Below, piece by piece: positions 43,889-52,596 of a DNA stretch of 64,000 nt; positions within the stretch are counted from its first letter, which is position 1; each line of letters starts with the position of its first letter. The stretch is taken from NCBI GenBank assembly GCA_035507035.1, contig DATJOJ010000065.1, forward strand, positions 163,241 to 227,240. Direction: 5' to 3'. The DNA comes from DATJOJ01 sp035507035. GTDB lineage: Bacteria > Acidobacteriota > Terriglobia > Terriglobales > Acidobacteriaceae. The notes under the pieces are model-generated. The model saw nothing but the letters and a program-made list of their open reading frames with translations, searched no databases and was not told where the DNA came from. The translations under genes and the position numbers were made by a program.

Positions 43889-44479
43889 CTAATCGTCCAA
43901 TAGTCCTTTGCCCTTGAGAATTCGCGGCATGCATTTTTCAATTCTGGATTCGCGGGTTTGGGATTGCTTGGCCTGAGAAAAGTAAAGGAGGTAGCCTTTC
44001 TGTCTCCCGGGCGTCAAGGCAGCGAAGGCAGTTTTCAAGGCAGGGACTTCTTTTAATTTCTTCTGAAATTCTTCGGCCACTTTAAAATCGGAAGTCTTCT
44101 TCATCTTTATTTTCAGGCCGGATTTTTCCGCCTCGATGGCTTCTGAAATGTAGACCTTCAACGTGGGTTCCAGGGCGACGATCTCGCGAATGTTAGTGAA
44201 GCGAATTTGGCGTCCCGCCTGAACATTTTCCGTTTGTTGGATGAGGATGTGTTTCGGATCCCTCAGCAAGGCGCCTTTGAAAAAGAGTAGCGCACAATAT
44301 TCCTTGAACCCGTGGATGATCACGACGTTCTTGCCGTCGGACGTATAGCATGCCTGACCCCACTTCAATTCTTCAGTGAGGGGACAGTCCAGAACGATCT
44401 CTCTCAATTTCTCAAGTTCTTCAGGCCACTTTTTCGCTTGACGGAAAATACCATCAACCTTGGGATTTTTCTTGTTCAT
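43889..44479 (-). CDS. YdeI/OmpD-associated family protein
   Basis: 196 aa. The N-terminal DUF1801-like domain (WPEELEKLREIVLDCPLTEELKWGQACYTSDGKNVVII) is followed by a C-terminal segment (AFAALTPGRQKGYLLYFSQAKQSQTRESRIEKCMPRIL) typical of YdeI proteins. Members are cytoplasmic and of unclear function, and some are linked to bacteriocin or peptide resistance. It follows the small membrane-protein gene on the same strand with a 60-base gap. Confidence 0.85.
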   Translation of the reverse strand: MNKKNPKVDGIFRQAKKWPEELEKLREIVLDCPLTEELKWGQACYTSDGKNVVIIHGFKEYCALLFFKGALLRDPKHILIQQTENVQAGRQIRFTNIREIVALEPTLKVYISEAIEAEKSGLKIKMKKTSDFKVAEEFQKKLKEVPALKTAFAALTPGRQKGYLLYFSQAKQSQTRESRIEKCMPRILKGKGLLDD

Positions 44480-44539
44480 GGATTTCGAACCTCGAGAAAA
44501 TTTGAGCTTCCGCGCATCCCAGTTTCGCTTCAGCGCTCT

Positions 44540-44794
44540 TCACCGCAAAGGACGCACAGAGGAAGCGCTGAGATCGCCAAGTTTATCAGGCATATGCTTG
44601 CGAAAAAGACGACGAACGACGTGGCCCTTCCACATCCACAACCCCGAAAGTACCATGATTGGGACGAAGATGAAGCGAGTCTTGAAAGCGTAGTCGGGAA
44701 GTTTGTCGAAGGGACTATAAATATATCCCAGGATTGGAATCGCAAAGACGATGTGGATCCAGCGAAAAATGGTACGCGTGATGCTTGCATTCAT
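44540..44794 (-). CDS. Small two-helix membrane protein
   Basis: 84 aa from ATG 44794, chosen for GCGGAGGAAAACG upstream. Two TM segments are clear (TIFRWIHIVFAIPILGYIYS and FIFVPIMVLSGLWMWKGHVV). The His in RWIHIVF and the paired helices resemble small cytochrome- or DUF2269-like membrane proteins, but no heme motif can be assigned. The C-terminal dozen residues lie in a region similar to non-coding repeats, so the true end may be variable. Function is unknown. Confidence 0.62.
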   Translation of the reverse strand: MNASITRTIFRWIHIVFAIPILGYIYSPFDKLPDYAFKTRFIFVPIMVLSGLWMWKGHVVRRLFRKHMPDKLGDLSASSVRPLR

Positions 44795-44890
44795 GACGTT
44801 TTCCTCCGCTGGCCGATTGGGCCATGGCCTCACTTTTTAACCTACTCACTGCACAAAGCATTTCACCGCAGAGATCGCAAAGTGCTCCAG

Positions 44891-45415
44891 TCACCACTTG
44901 GGCGGTTCCGTCCCAAACTGCTTGGCGTACTCGCCGACCAGGCGCTGCCAGCCGAACTTCATAGCGTCGGCGCCGGCGATGCGGCCGATGGGATTTCCGT
45001 CCAGCAAGCGATCCAGAACGTCGAAAGAAATATGCCAACCGGCGGCGCCCCAGGAAACGAAGCGGTGATCGATGCTGTGCCACAGAGTCAGGCGTGTGCC
45101 GCTACCGAGCGGCTCGAGTTCCCATCGCATATCGCCGTACTCCAGCAGGCTGGGAGCCTCGGCACGCGTAATGTTCGTTTCGATGGGCTTGGGGTTTCCC
45201 ACCCAGGTGAGATTCACCTTTCCAATCGTGCTCAGGCTGCCATCGACGACAAAGGGAGCCCACTCGCGCAGTTGTGCCGGGTCGGTGAGCGCCTGCCAGA
45301 CTTTTTCCGGCGAATGGCGTAGCTGCCGAACGAGGATGAGTGTCCATTTGTCTCCCTCTTTTCGGACTTGCGCCCCGATCGCGGGGCCGGGCTCATATTG
45401 CTGGCGAACGCTCAT
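44891..45415 (-). CDS. SRPBCC-family (START-like/AHSA1) protein
   Basis: 174 aa from ATG 45415, which has GAGGAGACC upstream. The frame is open to 45496. The AHSA1-type pattern is clear: LVRQLRHSPEKVWQALTDPAQLREWAPF, LEYGDMRWELEPLGSGTRLTLWHSI and HISFDVLDRLLDG. This is a hydrophobic-pocket domain binding small ligands. It lies downstream of an ArsR regulator and a VOC protein, a frequent arrangement in which the ArsR protein controls SRPBCC genes. Confidence 0.88.
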   Translation of the reverse strand: MSVRQQYEPGPAIGAQVRKEGDKWTLILVRQLRHSPEKVWQALTDPAQLREWAPFVVDGSLSTIGKVNLTWVGNPKPIETNITRAEAPSLLEYGDMRWELEPLGSGTRLTLWHSIDHRFVSWGAAGWHISFDVLDRLLDGNPIGRIAGADAMKFGWQRLVGEYAKQFGTEPPKW

Positions 45416-45506
45416 GTACGGTCTCCTCAAAGATTGTGGAACGAGCTTGTCGTTGGTCGTTGGTCGTTGGCGAAAACCCGCACTGTGATCGACCAAGGAC
45501 GGGACT

Positions 45507-45899
45507 TTACCAGCGCTTCAGTTCGGTGATTTGAATGAGATTGCCGCAGGTGTCTTTCAGCATGGCAATCTTCGAGGCCGTGACGTCGGTTGGTGGCATG
45601 GTGAATTCGGCGCCACTCGCTTGCATACGCTCGTAATCGGCCTGCAGGTTGTCGGTGAAGAACATGAACGCCGGCTGGTTTTGCTGGAACAGCGCCTGCT
45701 GATAAGCGTTGGCGGCCGGGTTGTTGTTCAGCGCGAGCTGCAGCTCGGTGCCGTCCGGATCCTCGGCCGAGGCCACGGTGAGCCAACGGTATGGGCCTTC
45801 GCTGAAGTCATTTTTCTTTACTAAGCCCAGCACCTCGGTATAGAAGCGCAGGGCTTTGTCCTGATCATTCACGTAGAGGCTGGTGACTTTGATTTTCAC
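45507..45899 (-). CDS. VOC-family (glyoxalase/extradiol-like) protein
   Basis: 130 aa. It shows YVNDQDKALRFYTEVLGLVKKNDF, GTELQLALN and MLKDTCGNLIQITEL, the vicinal-oxygen-chelate fold with metal-ligand positions at both ends. The start is a GTG overlapping the ArsR stop (GTGA), so translation is coupled. Substrate unknown; proteins of this sort next to ArsR/SRPBCC genes are often annotated as glyoxalases without proof. Confidence 0.88.
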   Translation of the reverse strand: MKIKVTSLYVNDQDKALRFYTEVLGLVKKNDFSEGPYRWLTVASAEDPDGTELQLALNNNPAANAYQQALFQQNQPAFMFFTDNLQADYERMQASGAEFTMPPTDVTASKIAMLKDTCGNLIQITELKRW

Positions 45900-46285
45900 T
45901 TTCTTTCTCCTTTATTAGTGCGCCGTTTAGGCCGCGCCGATTTTTGCTTTTTCGCCGGTGATGCTTCTTTCGCCGGATTGGGGTCCACGCGGTCGAGATA
46001 GCGCTCCAGCGCGTCGACATGGGCGGACCAGAAGCGGCGGAACTGGGCCAGCCATGTGTCGACCTCACGAAGCCGCTCGGGCTTCAGGCGGTAGAGGCGG
46101 CGCTGTGCGTCCACAGTGGCTTCGACGAAGCCGGCGTCGCGCAATACACGCAGGTGTTTGGAGACGGCCGGCTGCGACATGCGAAGCCGGCGCTCGATCT
46201 CTCCCACCGACTGTTCGGACAAAACGAGCAAGCCGAGGATCGCGCGGCGATTGGGTTCGGCAATGATTTCGAAGGCAGACTCCAT
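45896..46285 (-). CDS. ArsR-family transcriptional regulator
   Basis: 129 aa from ATG 46285. The longer frame to 46642 is not protein-like. The winged helix shows IIAEPNRRAILGLLVLSEQSVGEIERRLRMSQPAVSKHLRVLRDAGFV-type sequence and then a basic C-terminal tail (KKQKSARPKRRTNKGERK). No Cys metal-site pair is present, so it is unlikely to sense arsenic. It probably represses the VOC and SRPBCC genes behind it through the palindromic promoter site upstream. Confidence 0.92.
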   Translation of the reverse strand: MESAFEIIAEPNRRAILGLLVLSEQSVGEIERRLRMSQPAVSKHLRVLRDAGFVEATVDAQRRLYRLKPERLREVDTWLAQFRRFWSAHVDALERYLDRVDPNPAKEASPAKKQKSARPKRRTNKGERK

Positions 46286-46290
46286 GCTTT

Positions 46291-46321
46291 GTATATACTC
46301 TATATGGTATATACGTGTCAA
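46291..46321 (-). promoter_or_regulatory. ArsR-operon promoter with paired GTATATAC operator
   Basis: The self-complementary octamer GTATATAC occurs at 46291-46298 and 46307-46314 (16 bases apart). On the minus strand a TTGACA -35 (46316-46321) and a TATATA -10 (46292-46297) with an 18-base spacer overlap both octamers. This is a repressor-type layout 6 bases before the regulator's start. Confidence 0.68.
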
Positions 46322-46549
46322 GGCATATTTAAGACAGAAAATCAAAGGCAAAAAGAAATCCCGGCTCTGCCGGGATTGTCTGCTAATCACCGTTGGCGTC
46401 GAGATGCTATTTAGGGGACGATTGCAGGCTCGGGGCACCAGCCTTGCGAAGTGCTGCGGAACCGGGCACCCTCGCCCACCAGCCGGAGTAAAATATCCGT
46501 CGGAGCCGGATGCTCGAAATCTGCTGATGTGACCCCCGAGGGTGAAGCC

Positions 46550-47206
46550 ATGGCCGCCAAGAAGGCCGCGCAGTTTGATCCGAAGGCTTTTCTTTCCGTC
46601 ATTGGCACGGGCAGGACAATTGTGTCCTTTCAAAAGAAGCAAACAATCTATGCTCAGGGTGACCCGTGCGACGCAGTATTTTATGTGCAGAAGGGCAAGG
46701 TCAAATTAACCGTCGTGTCCCACTCCGGGAAAGAGGCGATCGTCGCCATATGGAGTAATGGTGATTTTTTTGGAGAAGGCTCCCTGGTCGGCCAAGCCAA
46801 ACGAATCGGGTCAGCGTCGGCAATGACCGAATGTACCCTGATGCGGATCGAAAACAAGGCGATGAAACGGGCCCTTTACAATGAACGAAAGTTATCAGAG
46901 CTGTTTGTGACTCATCTGTTGAGCCGAAACATTCGATACGAAGAAGATTTGGTTGACCAACTTTTCAATTCCAGCGAAAAGCGCCTGGCGCGAATTCTTT
47001 TGCTACTGGCCCGCTTTGGGAAGGATGGGTTGGCTCAAACCACCGACGTAGGTGAAATCAGCCAAGAAACATTGGCCGAAATGGTGGGAACCACTCGGCC
47101 ACGGGTCAGCTTTTTTATGAACAAGTTCAGACGGTTAGGTTTCGTGGACTACAACGGCGGCTTGATCGTTCACAGCTCGCTTCTGAACGTCGTTCTTCAC
47201 GATTGA
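46550..47206 (+). CDS. Crp/Fnr-family transcriptional regulator
   Basis: 218 aa from ATG 46550, with GAGGGTGAAG upstream. The frame is open to 46451. The cyclic-nucleotide-binding-type domain (IYAQGDPCDAVFYVQKGKVKLTVVSHSGKEAIVAI; GDFFGEGSLV) is followed by a winged HTH (ISQETLAEMVGTTRPRVSFFMNKFRRLGFVDY). There is no N-terminal Cys cluster, so it is not an oxygen-sensing FNR. The effector is unknown. The neighbours give no clear target. Confidence 0.9.
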   Translation: MAAKKAAQFDPKAFLSVIGTGRTIVSFQKKQTIYAQGDPCDAVFYVQKGKVKLTVVSHSGKEAIVAIWSNGDFFGEGSLVGQAKRIGSASAMTECTLMRIENKAMKRALYNERKLSELFVTHLLSRNIRYEEDLVDQLFNSSEKRLARILLLLARFGKDGLAQTTDVGEISQETLAEMVGTTRPRVSFFMNKFRRLGFVDYNGGLIVHSSLLNVVLHD

Positions 47207-47847
47207 GTTCGGCTTGCTGGTTTTTCTTCTGGTTCTCCGCGGCCAATTGTCTTTGCACAGATGTAGTCGAATGTGGTCTGGCCATTTCTCTCGCAATCTG
47301 TGCCACTGCAGCGCGGTGAAGTTCCTCACCAGGTTTTCTCTTGGGCATTTGTCTCCATGATGCACCTCTCCCATTAGTGTGGAGGTCAACATGGGTCATC
47401 ATGTGGAAAGGGTTTCTGAGCGGGGGTGGTCAAAATTGACCACACCAATGTTCAAAATTGACCAGACACAAAAGATACGGAAGTTTACTGTGGTGAAAGT
47501 GATTTCGGGGCCGGCCCCGTATGTCGTGACCAAGGAATTTCCCTGGCCCGAGCAAACCCGAAACAGTGAAGCTGGGTCCTGTCGCTCGAGCGGGTAGAAG
47601 TCAACGATTTCGGATCATCAGCACCGTATGAGGTTTGAGTGGACTCGATATGACCCGAGCCGGTTGCAACGATGACGATCAACGAAAAATTCGTCGCGGT
47701 CGAGTGTTCTTCTCGTTATGACCCCATAGCCATCCCAAGCGACGAGGCAGATGCTGCCAACCAGAACATCAATCTGCGACAAACCTTCACAAGACATTTA
47801 AGCCTCCGCCACAACCGCCGACCTAAACCCGTGACATAAGGAGTGGT
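47207..47847. other. Intergenic region with IS-end-like palindromes
   Basis: 640 bases without a supported gene. Two overlapping 85-90-codon frames on the minus strand (47127-47402 and 47135-47392) partly cover the end of the Crp/Fnr gene and show no family resemblance. The region holds the AAAATT palindromes described separately. GGAG (47840-47843) lies before the radical SAM ATG. Confidence 0.45.
47427..47464. repeat. Paired TGGTCAAAATTGACCA palindromes
   Basis: A perfect 16-base palindrome TGGTCAAAATTGACCA (47427-47442) is followed 24 bases downstream by TTCAAAATTGACCA (47451-47464), which differs only at its 5' end. Repeated sites of this type are found at the ends of IS21-family elements, but no transposase remains here, so that origin is only inferred. 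They could equally be a regulator's paired sites. Confidence 0.5.
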
Positions 47848-49410
47848 ATGCGAATCCTGCTTTATAACCCCGACAACGGGGTCACCCGCAACTTTATGCC
47901 CCACCTCTGGATGTTCCTGCTGCAAGCACTCACGCCTGCCGGACATGAAGTTCTGTTGATCGATGGCAATGCCCAACCGATGGATGAAACCCAAATTGCG
48001 CAATTCGTCCGCGACCAGAACATCGGACTGGTCGGTATCGGTGCCATGACCAGGATGGTCGCCCGGGCGTATCGCATGGCGGACGCGATTCGGGCGACGA
48101 GAGTGCCGGTGGTCATGGGAGGGCCACACGTGACCGAAGAGGCCGAGGAAGCTCTTGGCCGCGATGGGGGCCCGCGCCACGCCGATGCGGTTGCCGTGGG
48201 AGAAGCCGATGAGACCTGGCCGCAAATCGTGAACGATGCCGCTCGCGGTGAGCTGAAGGAAATCTACGCGTCCCTGGATGCAACGGGGAAAGAGCGCAAA
48301 CCTTCGCTGAATCCCTATCCCACCATTCCATGGGACAAGCTCGATCTCAACCAGTTCAATCTGGTTCCCAAACTGATGCACCCCTGGCTCAAGCAATTCC
48401 GGGAAGGCTGGGGAACATTTCGTATTGTGCCGGTGGAATCGGGACGAGGCTGTCCCTATGGCTGCGAATTCTGCACGGTCACGGGATTTTTCGGCGACTC
48501 CATTCGCTTCCGCACCAACGAAAGCGTAGTCAACGAATTGCTTCTGTTGAAAGCCCGTGCCCGCAAAGAGCAAGGCCAGATGGCGGTATTCTTTATCGAC
48601 GATAACTTTGCCATCAATGTGAAGCGCACCAAGTCACTGCTGCGTGACATCATCGCGGCCAACGCCCAAGTCTTCTGGGTGGCGCAGATCAGCGCCAATT
48701 TGCTGCGCGACGAAGAACTGGTTGATTTGATCGCCGCCTCGGGAGGGAAATGGATCTTTATCGGCATGGAGTCGATCGATCCGGTAAATCTGAAGGACAT
48801 GAATAAAGGATTCAGCAAGCCGAGCGACTATGCCGCCGTGCTTGAGCGTCTGGCACAACGCAATATTTACGCCATCACCTCGTTCATCTTCGGCATGGAT
48901 AATGACACTCCGGGAGTCGCGGAACGCACCTTGCAGCAGGTCCGCACATGGCCTCCCGGCCTGCCGGTCTTCGGACTGCTCACGCCCTTGCCGGCAACGC
49001 CTTTATATAAGCGGCTGCAAGAGACCGGGCGGCTGACCCGTCCTCGGCACTGGCAGGATTTCGTTCCCTTCACGATGGCGCATACTCCGCTAAGGATGAC
49101 GATCGAAGAAGCGCACGCTGAGCTGAACTACGGCTGGGCCCATTCCTACGATCCGGAAGCGCTCGCGCAGGCAGTTGCGGCGGTGGACGATGGGCATGTA
49201 GGCGATCGCGTCAATATTTTTCTGGCGCGTCTTTGTTTTCGAGGAATTTATTTCCCGATGTTGGGGAAGTCGTCGTGGCTGCGTGTGATTATCGAGAACC
49301 GCCGAACCATCCTGCGGCTATGCAAAGAGGGAGTGTTGCGATGGATGCGTCCACGAAATTCTGACAGCCAGGAATTTTCGGACGCCGCCATGCCCGACGT
49401 TAGCGGCTAA
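47848..49410 (+). CDS. B12-binding-domain radical SAM protein
   Basis: 520 aa. The N-terminal cobalamin-binding-like fold (about residues 1-150; ILLYNPDNGVTRN...VGIGAMTRMVARAYRMADAIRA...VVMGGPHVT) is followed by the radical SAM core, with the [4Fe-4S] motif CPYGCEFC (CxxxCxxC) near residue 212 and FIDDNFAIN, FIGMESIDP and ITSFIFGMDND further on. Such enzymes often methylate or rearrange lipids or cofactors (HpnP/HpnJ-like), but the substrate cannot be inferred. It stands alone on the plus strand, with GGAG upstream of the ATG. Confidence 0.88.
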   Translation: MRILLYNPDNGVTRNFMPHLWMFLLQALTPAGHEVLLIDGNAQPMDETQIAQFVRDQNIGLVGIGAMTRMVARAYRMADAIRATRVPVVMGGPHVTEEAEEALGRDGGPRHADAVAVGEADETWPQIVNDAARGELKEIYASLDATGKERKPSLNPYPTIPWDKLDLNQFNLVPKLMHPWLKQFREGWGTFRIVPVESGRGCPYGCEFCTVTGFFGDSIRFRTNESVVNELLLLKARARKEQGQMAVFFIDDNFAINVKRTKSLLRDIIAANAQVFWVAQISANLLRDEELVDLIAASGGKWIFIGMESIDPVNLKDMNKGFSKPSDYAAVLERLAQRNIYAITSFIFGMDNDTPGVAERTLQQVRTWPPGLPVFGLLTPLPATPLYKRLQETGRLTRPRHWQDFVPFTMAHTPLRMTIEEAHAELNYGWAHSYDPEALAQAVAAVDDGHVGDRVNIFLARLCFRGIYFPMLGKSSWLRVIIENRRTILRLCKEGVLRWMRPRNSDSQEFSDAAMPDVSG

Positions 49411-49449
49411 AGCCAAGGCTTGATCAGCCTCACATGTTTGACGACGCGG

Positions 49450-49681
49450 GAGCTTGCCATTTCCGTTCACGTCTGCCACAGCTATCGAAAAAGCGTCAGA
49501 ACCGCCAGAATCGTAGTTGACAACCGAAGCAGAGCTCAGACCCGACGTCGGCAAGAATCCGAGCGAGCGCCACCTTATTTGCTACCGTGCTGCGCTGGGC
49601 AAAAGATGTGAAGGTTTGTGCAGATGACACAATTGCCATCACGGCACAGAGCAGAAGAAGATGACGCTGGGCAGCTTCCAT
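49450..49681 (-). pseudogene. Truncated FG-GAP repeat protein (N-terminal remnant)
   Basis: From ATG 49681 (minus) a signal peptide reads LLLLCAVMAIVSSAQTFTSFAQ. The frame then shifts within about 49500-49560 into ASVVNYDSGGSDAFSIAVADVNGNGK, a clear FG-GAP unit. The gene stops abruptly near 49450 and continues into unrelated sequence beside the radical SAM gene. It looks like the 5' remnant of a paralogue of the adjacent 901-aa protein. Confidence 0.7.
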
Positions 49682-49719
49682 CCATATGGTCTCGTCATTT
49701 GAGACCTCCCCTGCTTGCG

Positions 49720-52425
49720 TCACGGAATCACGTGGAACGGCACGTTACTGGTCAGCACCCCGGTGGGCGTGGTCACGGTGACGTAGCCGGTGGTCGCGCC
49801 TTGCGGCACGGTCGCTTTGATAAGTGTGTCTGATACAACTGTGAAGTTTGCAGGTACGCCGTTCAATCGGACACTGTAGGTCCCGGCGAATCCCTGCCCG
49901 AGAATGGGGCCAGACTCACCCACCTTACCTGCGTTGCGTACAAAAGTTACGAACGGCCCTAGACCCATATCTAGGCTGAAAACGGTGCCACATCCATTAA
50001 CGGCGCAACTTGCTGCTCCGCCGAAGTATGTTGTCCCATAAAAGACCCCGTTAGTATCTTGGATGAGGCCACCAAGTGGCTGCCCGCCATCGCTGCAATT
50101 CGGTTGAGAGCAAAAGCTGTAGAGAGTGGTTAGTTGCCCAGCAATCGTAAGGTTGAAAATCGTCCCGCATCCCCCTAGTGGTGTGCAGTTAGCTCCGCCA
50201 TCCGAAGTGGCCCCGTAAAGGTTGCCGTCCGTACCCTCCACCAAACCTGCGTATGGGTAATCGCCGTCGGGGCAACCTACTTCAATGCAAAAGCTATATA
50301 AAGTTGTGAGCTGTCCACCTGGAGTCATCTTGAAGATCGTCCCGCAGCCCCCCGCACCGCATTCAAAGCCATTCCCACCAAACTCAGTCGTCCCATATAA
50401 ACTCCCATCGGTTGCTTGCAACAGCCCGTCCTCAGGGTTCGAGCCATCGCTGCAGTTAGTTTGAGAACAGAACCGGTATAAGGTTCTCAATCTGCCAGCT
50501 GGAGTGATTTCAAACACCGTGCCGCAACCCCCACCGGTATTACAACCAGAGATTCCACCTGCTCTGGTTATTCCATAGAAGTTTCCGTTGGATGCTTTTA
50601 CGAGGGTACCATCCGGATAAGCGCCATCACTGCAATTTGGTTGAGAGCAGAAACTGTAAAGGACAGTGAGCTTAGTCGGCGATATTTCAAACACTTCACC
50701 GTAGTTGCTGGCTCCCCCATAACGGGTAGTTCCATAGAGATTGCCATTACTCTGCACAAGACCCGCAACCGGATTGGCTCCATCAGCACAGCCGCGTTGC
50801 TGGCAGAAGTTGTAGAGCGTAGTGAAAGTCCCAGTTGGAGTGATTCTGAATATTACGCCTTGGTCGCGTGTGCCATTGTTTTCAGTTGTGCCATAAAAGT
50901 TGCCGTTAATCGTTTCAACGAGGGGTGCTCTTGGACTTGCACCATCATCGCAGTTTACCTGTTGGCAAAAGCTGTATAGGACGGTCAGGGTTCCAGTTGG
51001 TGTAATTGAGAAAACCGTCCCGCATCCTTGTTCTGGCGTGCAGTTGGCTCCGCCAAACTCTGCGGTCCCGTATAGGTTTCCGTCGAGTCCTTGGACCAAG
51101 TTTGCGAAGGGGTTTGCGCCATTCGCGCCATCAAAATTTGCCAGTGTGGTAAGGTTCGGTGAGAGGGTCGTGGTGTTGAGGAGCACGCCCAGTGCCCCCT
51201 CCGTGCAGCCGCTACTAGCGCACTCATTTGCAACGGCTATGTCTGGTTTCCCATCGCCGTTAAGGTCGGATACAGCCACGTATACATCGCTTTGCGCTCC
51301 TGAGCCGTATGACACTGCCGCTTGGAAAGTTCCGTCACCATTGCCAAGCAGGACGCCTACCGAAGAGCTGCCATAATTTGCGGCCACCAGATCGGGTTTG
51401 CCGTCACCGTTCACATCAGCAATGGCCACTGAGTAAGCAGTTTGCCCGCCCGAGTCGTAATTGACTGCCGTCTGGAACGTGCCATCGCCATTGCCCAATA
51501 GCACCCCAACTAAACCGTTGCTCGCAGTGCCCTCATCAGCGACGGCGATATCGGGATTTCCATCTGCGTTTAGGTCGGCTACTGCCACCGAAAGAGTGCC
51601 ATGTCCTCCGGAGCCGTATGCCACTGCCATCTCAAAGGTACCGTTACCGTTTCCAAGCAGAATTCCGACCGAACCGTTCTCGCAGGTGCTATCAGCACAT
51701 GTGTTGCCCACGACCACGTCGGGCTTGCCGTCATTGTTTACATCCGCTATCATCAGCGACTCGGCATTGTATCCGGCTGAGCTGTAGGTAATCGCAGGTT
51801 GAAAGGTTCCGTCACCATTGCCAAGTAGCACCCCTATCGTCCCGTCGCAGTTCCCCCTATTGGTGCAATTGTTCGCCACTACGAGATCGGGCTTGCCGTC
51901 GTGGTTCAAATCTGCCACCGCTACAAAAAACGCAGCGTATCCGCCCGAGCTATAGGTGACTACCGTTTGAAATGTGCCGTCGCCGTTGCCTAACAGAATC
52001 CCGACGGAACCGTATTCACAAGCTGTATCCGCACATTCATTACTAACAACCAAGTCGATTTTGCCGTCGCCGTTGACATCGGCTGGAACAACCGTGCGAG
52101 TACCTATGCCGCCGGAGCTATAGTTCACAACGGGCTGGAAAGTGCCGTCACCATTGCCCAAGAGCACTCCAACATTACCGTCCGCGTTACAAGAAGCTCC
52201 ACAATTCGCAACCAGTAGATCGGCCTTGCCGTCTCCGTTGATGTCGGCAATCGCTACCCCAACAGCCTCGGCCCCAGAGTCGTAGGCTACGGCGGGCGCG
52301 AAACTCGCGCCTGAGTTTGGATAGTGGTGCAGTGGAGGGCGTCCCAACTGTGCGAACGCTTGCAAACAGACGACTATCAGAAAGAGAAGTAATCGCTTCA
52401 CGGTAAGTTCCACAAGCGGGAACAA
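49720..52425 (-). CDS. Secreted FG-GAP / GloVer / IPT fusion protein
   Basis: 901 aa with signal peptide (LLLFLIVVCLQAFAQ). Residues about 40-415 are seven FG-GAP (VCBS-like) units of about 53 aa, with VAVADLNGDGKPDLVVAN-type Ca-binding DxNxDGxxD loops and VGVLLGNGDGTFQ. Residues about 430-825 are about eight GloVer units (GNLYGTTxxGG, FxITPTGxLTxLYSFCxQxNCxDG), rich in paired Cys. Residues about 825-901 resemble an IPT/TIG domain (GQGFAGTYSVRLNGVPANFTVVSD). It is a surface or secreted, likely calcium-stabilised protein with no enzymatic motif. GTG 52401 is an alternative start. Confidence 0.85.
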   Translation of the reverse strand: MFPLVELTVKRLLLFLIVVCLQAFAQLGRPPLHHYPNSGASFAPAVAYDSGAEAVGVAIADINGDGKADLLVANCGASCNADGNVGVLLGNGDGTFQPVVNYSSGGIGTRTVVPADVNGDGKIDLVVSNECADTACEYGSVGILLGNGDGTFQTVVTYSSGGYAAFFVAVADLNHDGKPDLVVANNCTNRGNCDGTIGVLLGNGDGTFQPAITYSSAGYNAESLMIADVNNDGKPDVVVGNTCADSTCENGSVGILLGNGNGTFEMAVAYGSGGHGTLSVAVADLNADGNPDIAVADEGTASNGLVGVLLGNGDGTFQTAVNYDSGGQTAYSVAIADVNGDGKPDLVAANYGSSSVGVLLGNGDGTFQAAVSYGSGAQSDVYVAVSDLNGDGKPDIAVANECASSGCTEGALGVLLNTTTLSPNLTTLANFDGANGANPFANLVQGLDGNLYGTAEFGGANCTPEQGCGTVFSITPTGTLTVLYSFCQQVNCDDGASPRAPLVETINGNFYGTTENNGTRDQGVIFRITPTGTFTTLYNFCQQRGCADGANPVAGLVQSNGNLYGTTRYGGASNYGEVFEISPTKLTVLYSFCSQPNCSDGAYPDGTLVKASNGNFYGITRAGGISGCNTGGGCGTVFEITPAGRLRTLYRFCSQTNCSDGSNPEDGLLQATDGSLYGTTEFGGNGFECGAGGCGTIFKMTPGGQLTTLYSFCIEVGCPDGDYPYAGLVEGTDGNLYGATSDGGANCTPLGGCGTIFNLTIAGQLTTLYSFCSQPNCSDGGQPLGGLIQDTNGVFYGTTYFGGAASCAVNGCGTVFSLDMGLGPFVTFVRNAGKVGESGPILGQGFAGTYSVRLNGVPANFTVVSDTLIKATVPQGATTGYVTVTTPTGVLTSNVPFHVIP

Positions 52426-52528
52426 AGCATATCACCAATCCGTTCGGTGCAACAGAGCTGCGTGCCCATCGTCCCAGCTGGCAAGTGTAGGAATTTTACC
52501 GGCCTCTATAGCTATCCCCATTCAGAAA

Positions 52529-52558
52529 TTGACACCCTTCCTGTAAGACTCCTAGACT
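52529..52558 (+). promoter_or_regulatory. Promoter of nuoB
   Basis: TTGACA (52529-52534) and TAGACT (52553-52558) are separated by 18 bases. The predicted start of transcription near 52565 lies after the first ATG of the frame (52561) and so supports ATG 52597 as the translation start. Confidence 0.6.
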
Positions 52559-52596
52559 GAATGCTTGCGCCACGCTGTTGGCGCAGAGGACGGCTC

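Noticed and set aside
44312..45322. 336-codon plus-strand frame
   Set aside because: Runs antisense across three supported minus-strand genes and shows no domain.
47127..47402. 91-codon minus-strand frame and an overlapping 85-codon one
   Set aside because: Both overlap the Crp/Fnr gene end and each other. Their composition is basic and unpatterned, so no gene call is made.
47716..48573. 285-codon minus-strand frame
   Set aside because: Antisense to the radical SAM gene, with no family pattern. The plus-strand frame has CxxxCxxC and a cobalamin-type domain.
49990..52300. Regular DNA repeats that might suggest a CRISPR or tandem-repeat array
   Set aside because: They are codon-level copies of FG-GAP and GloVer protein units within one open frame, with unequal, diverged units and no unique spacers.
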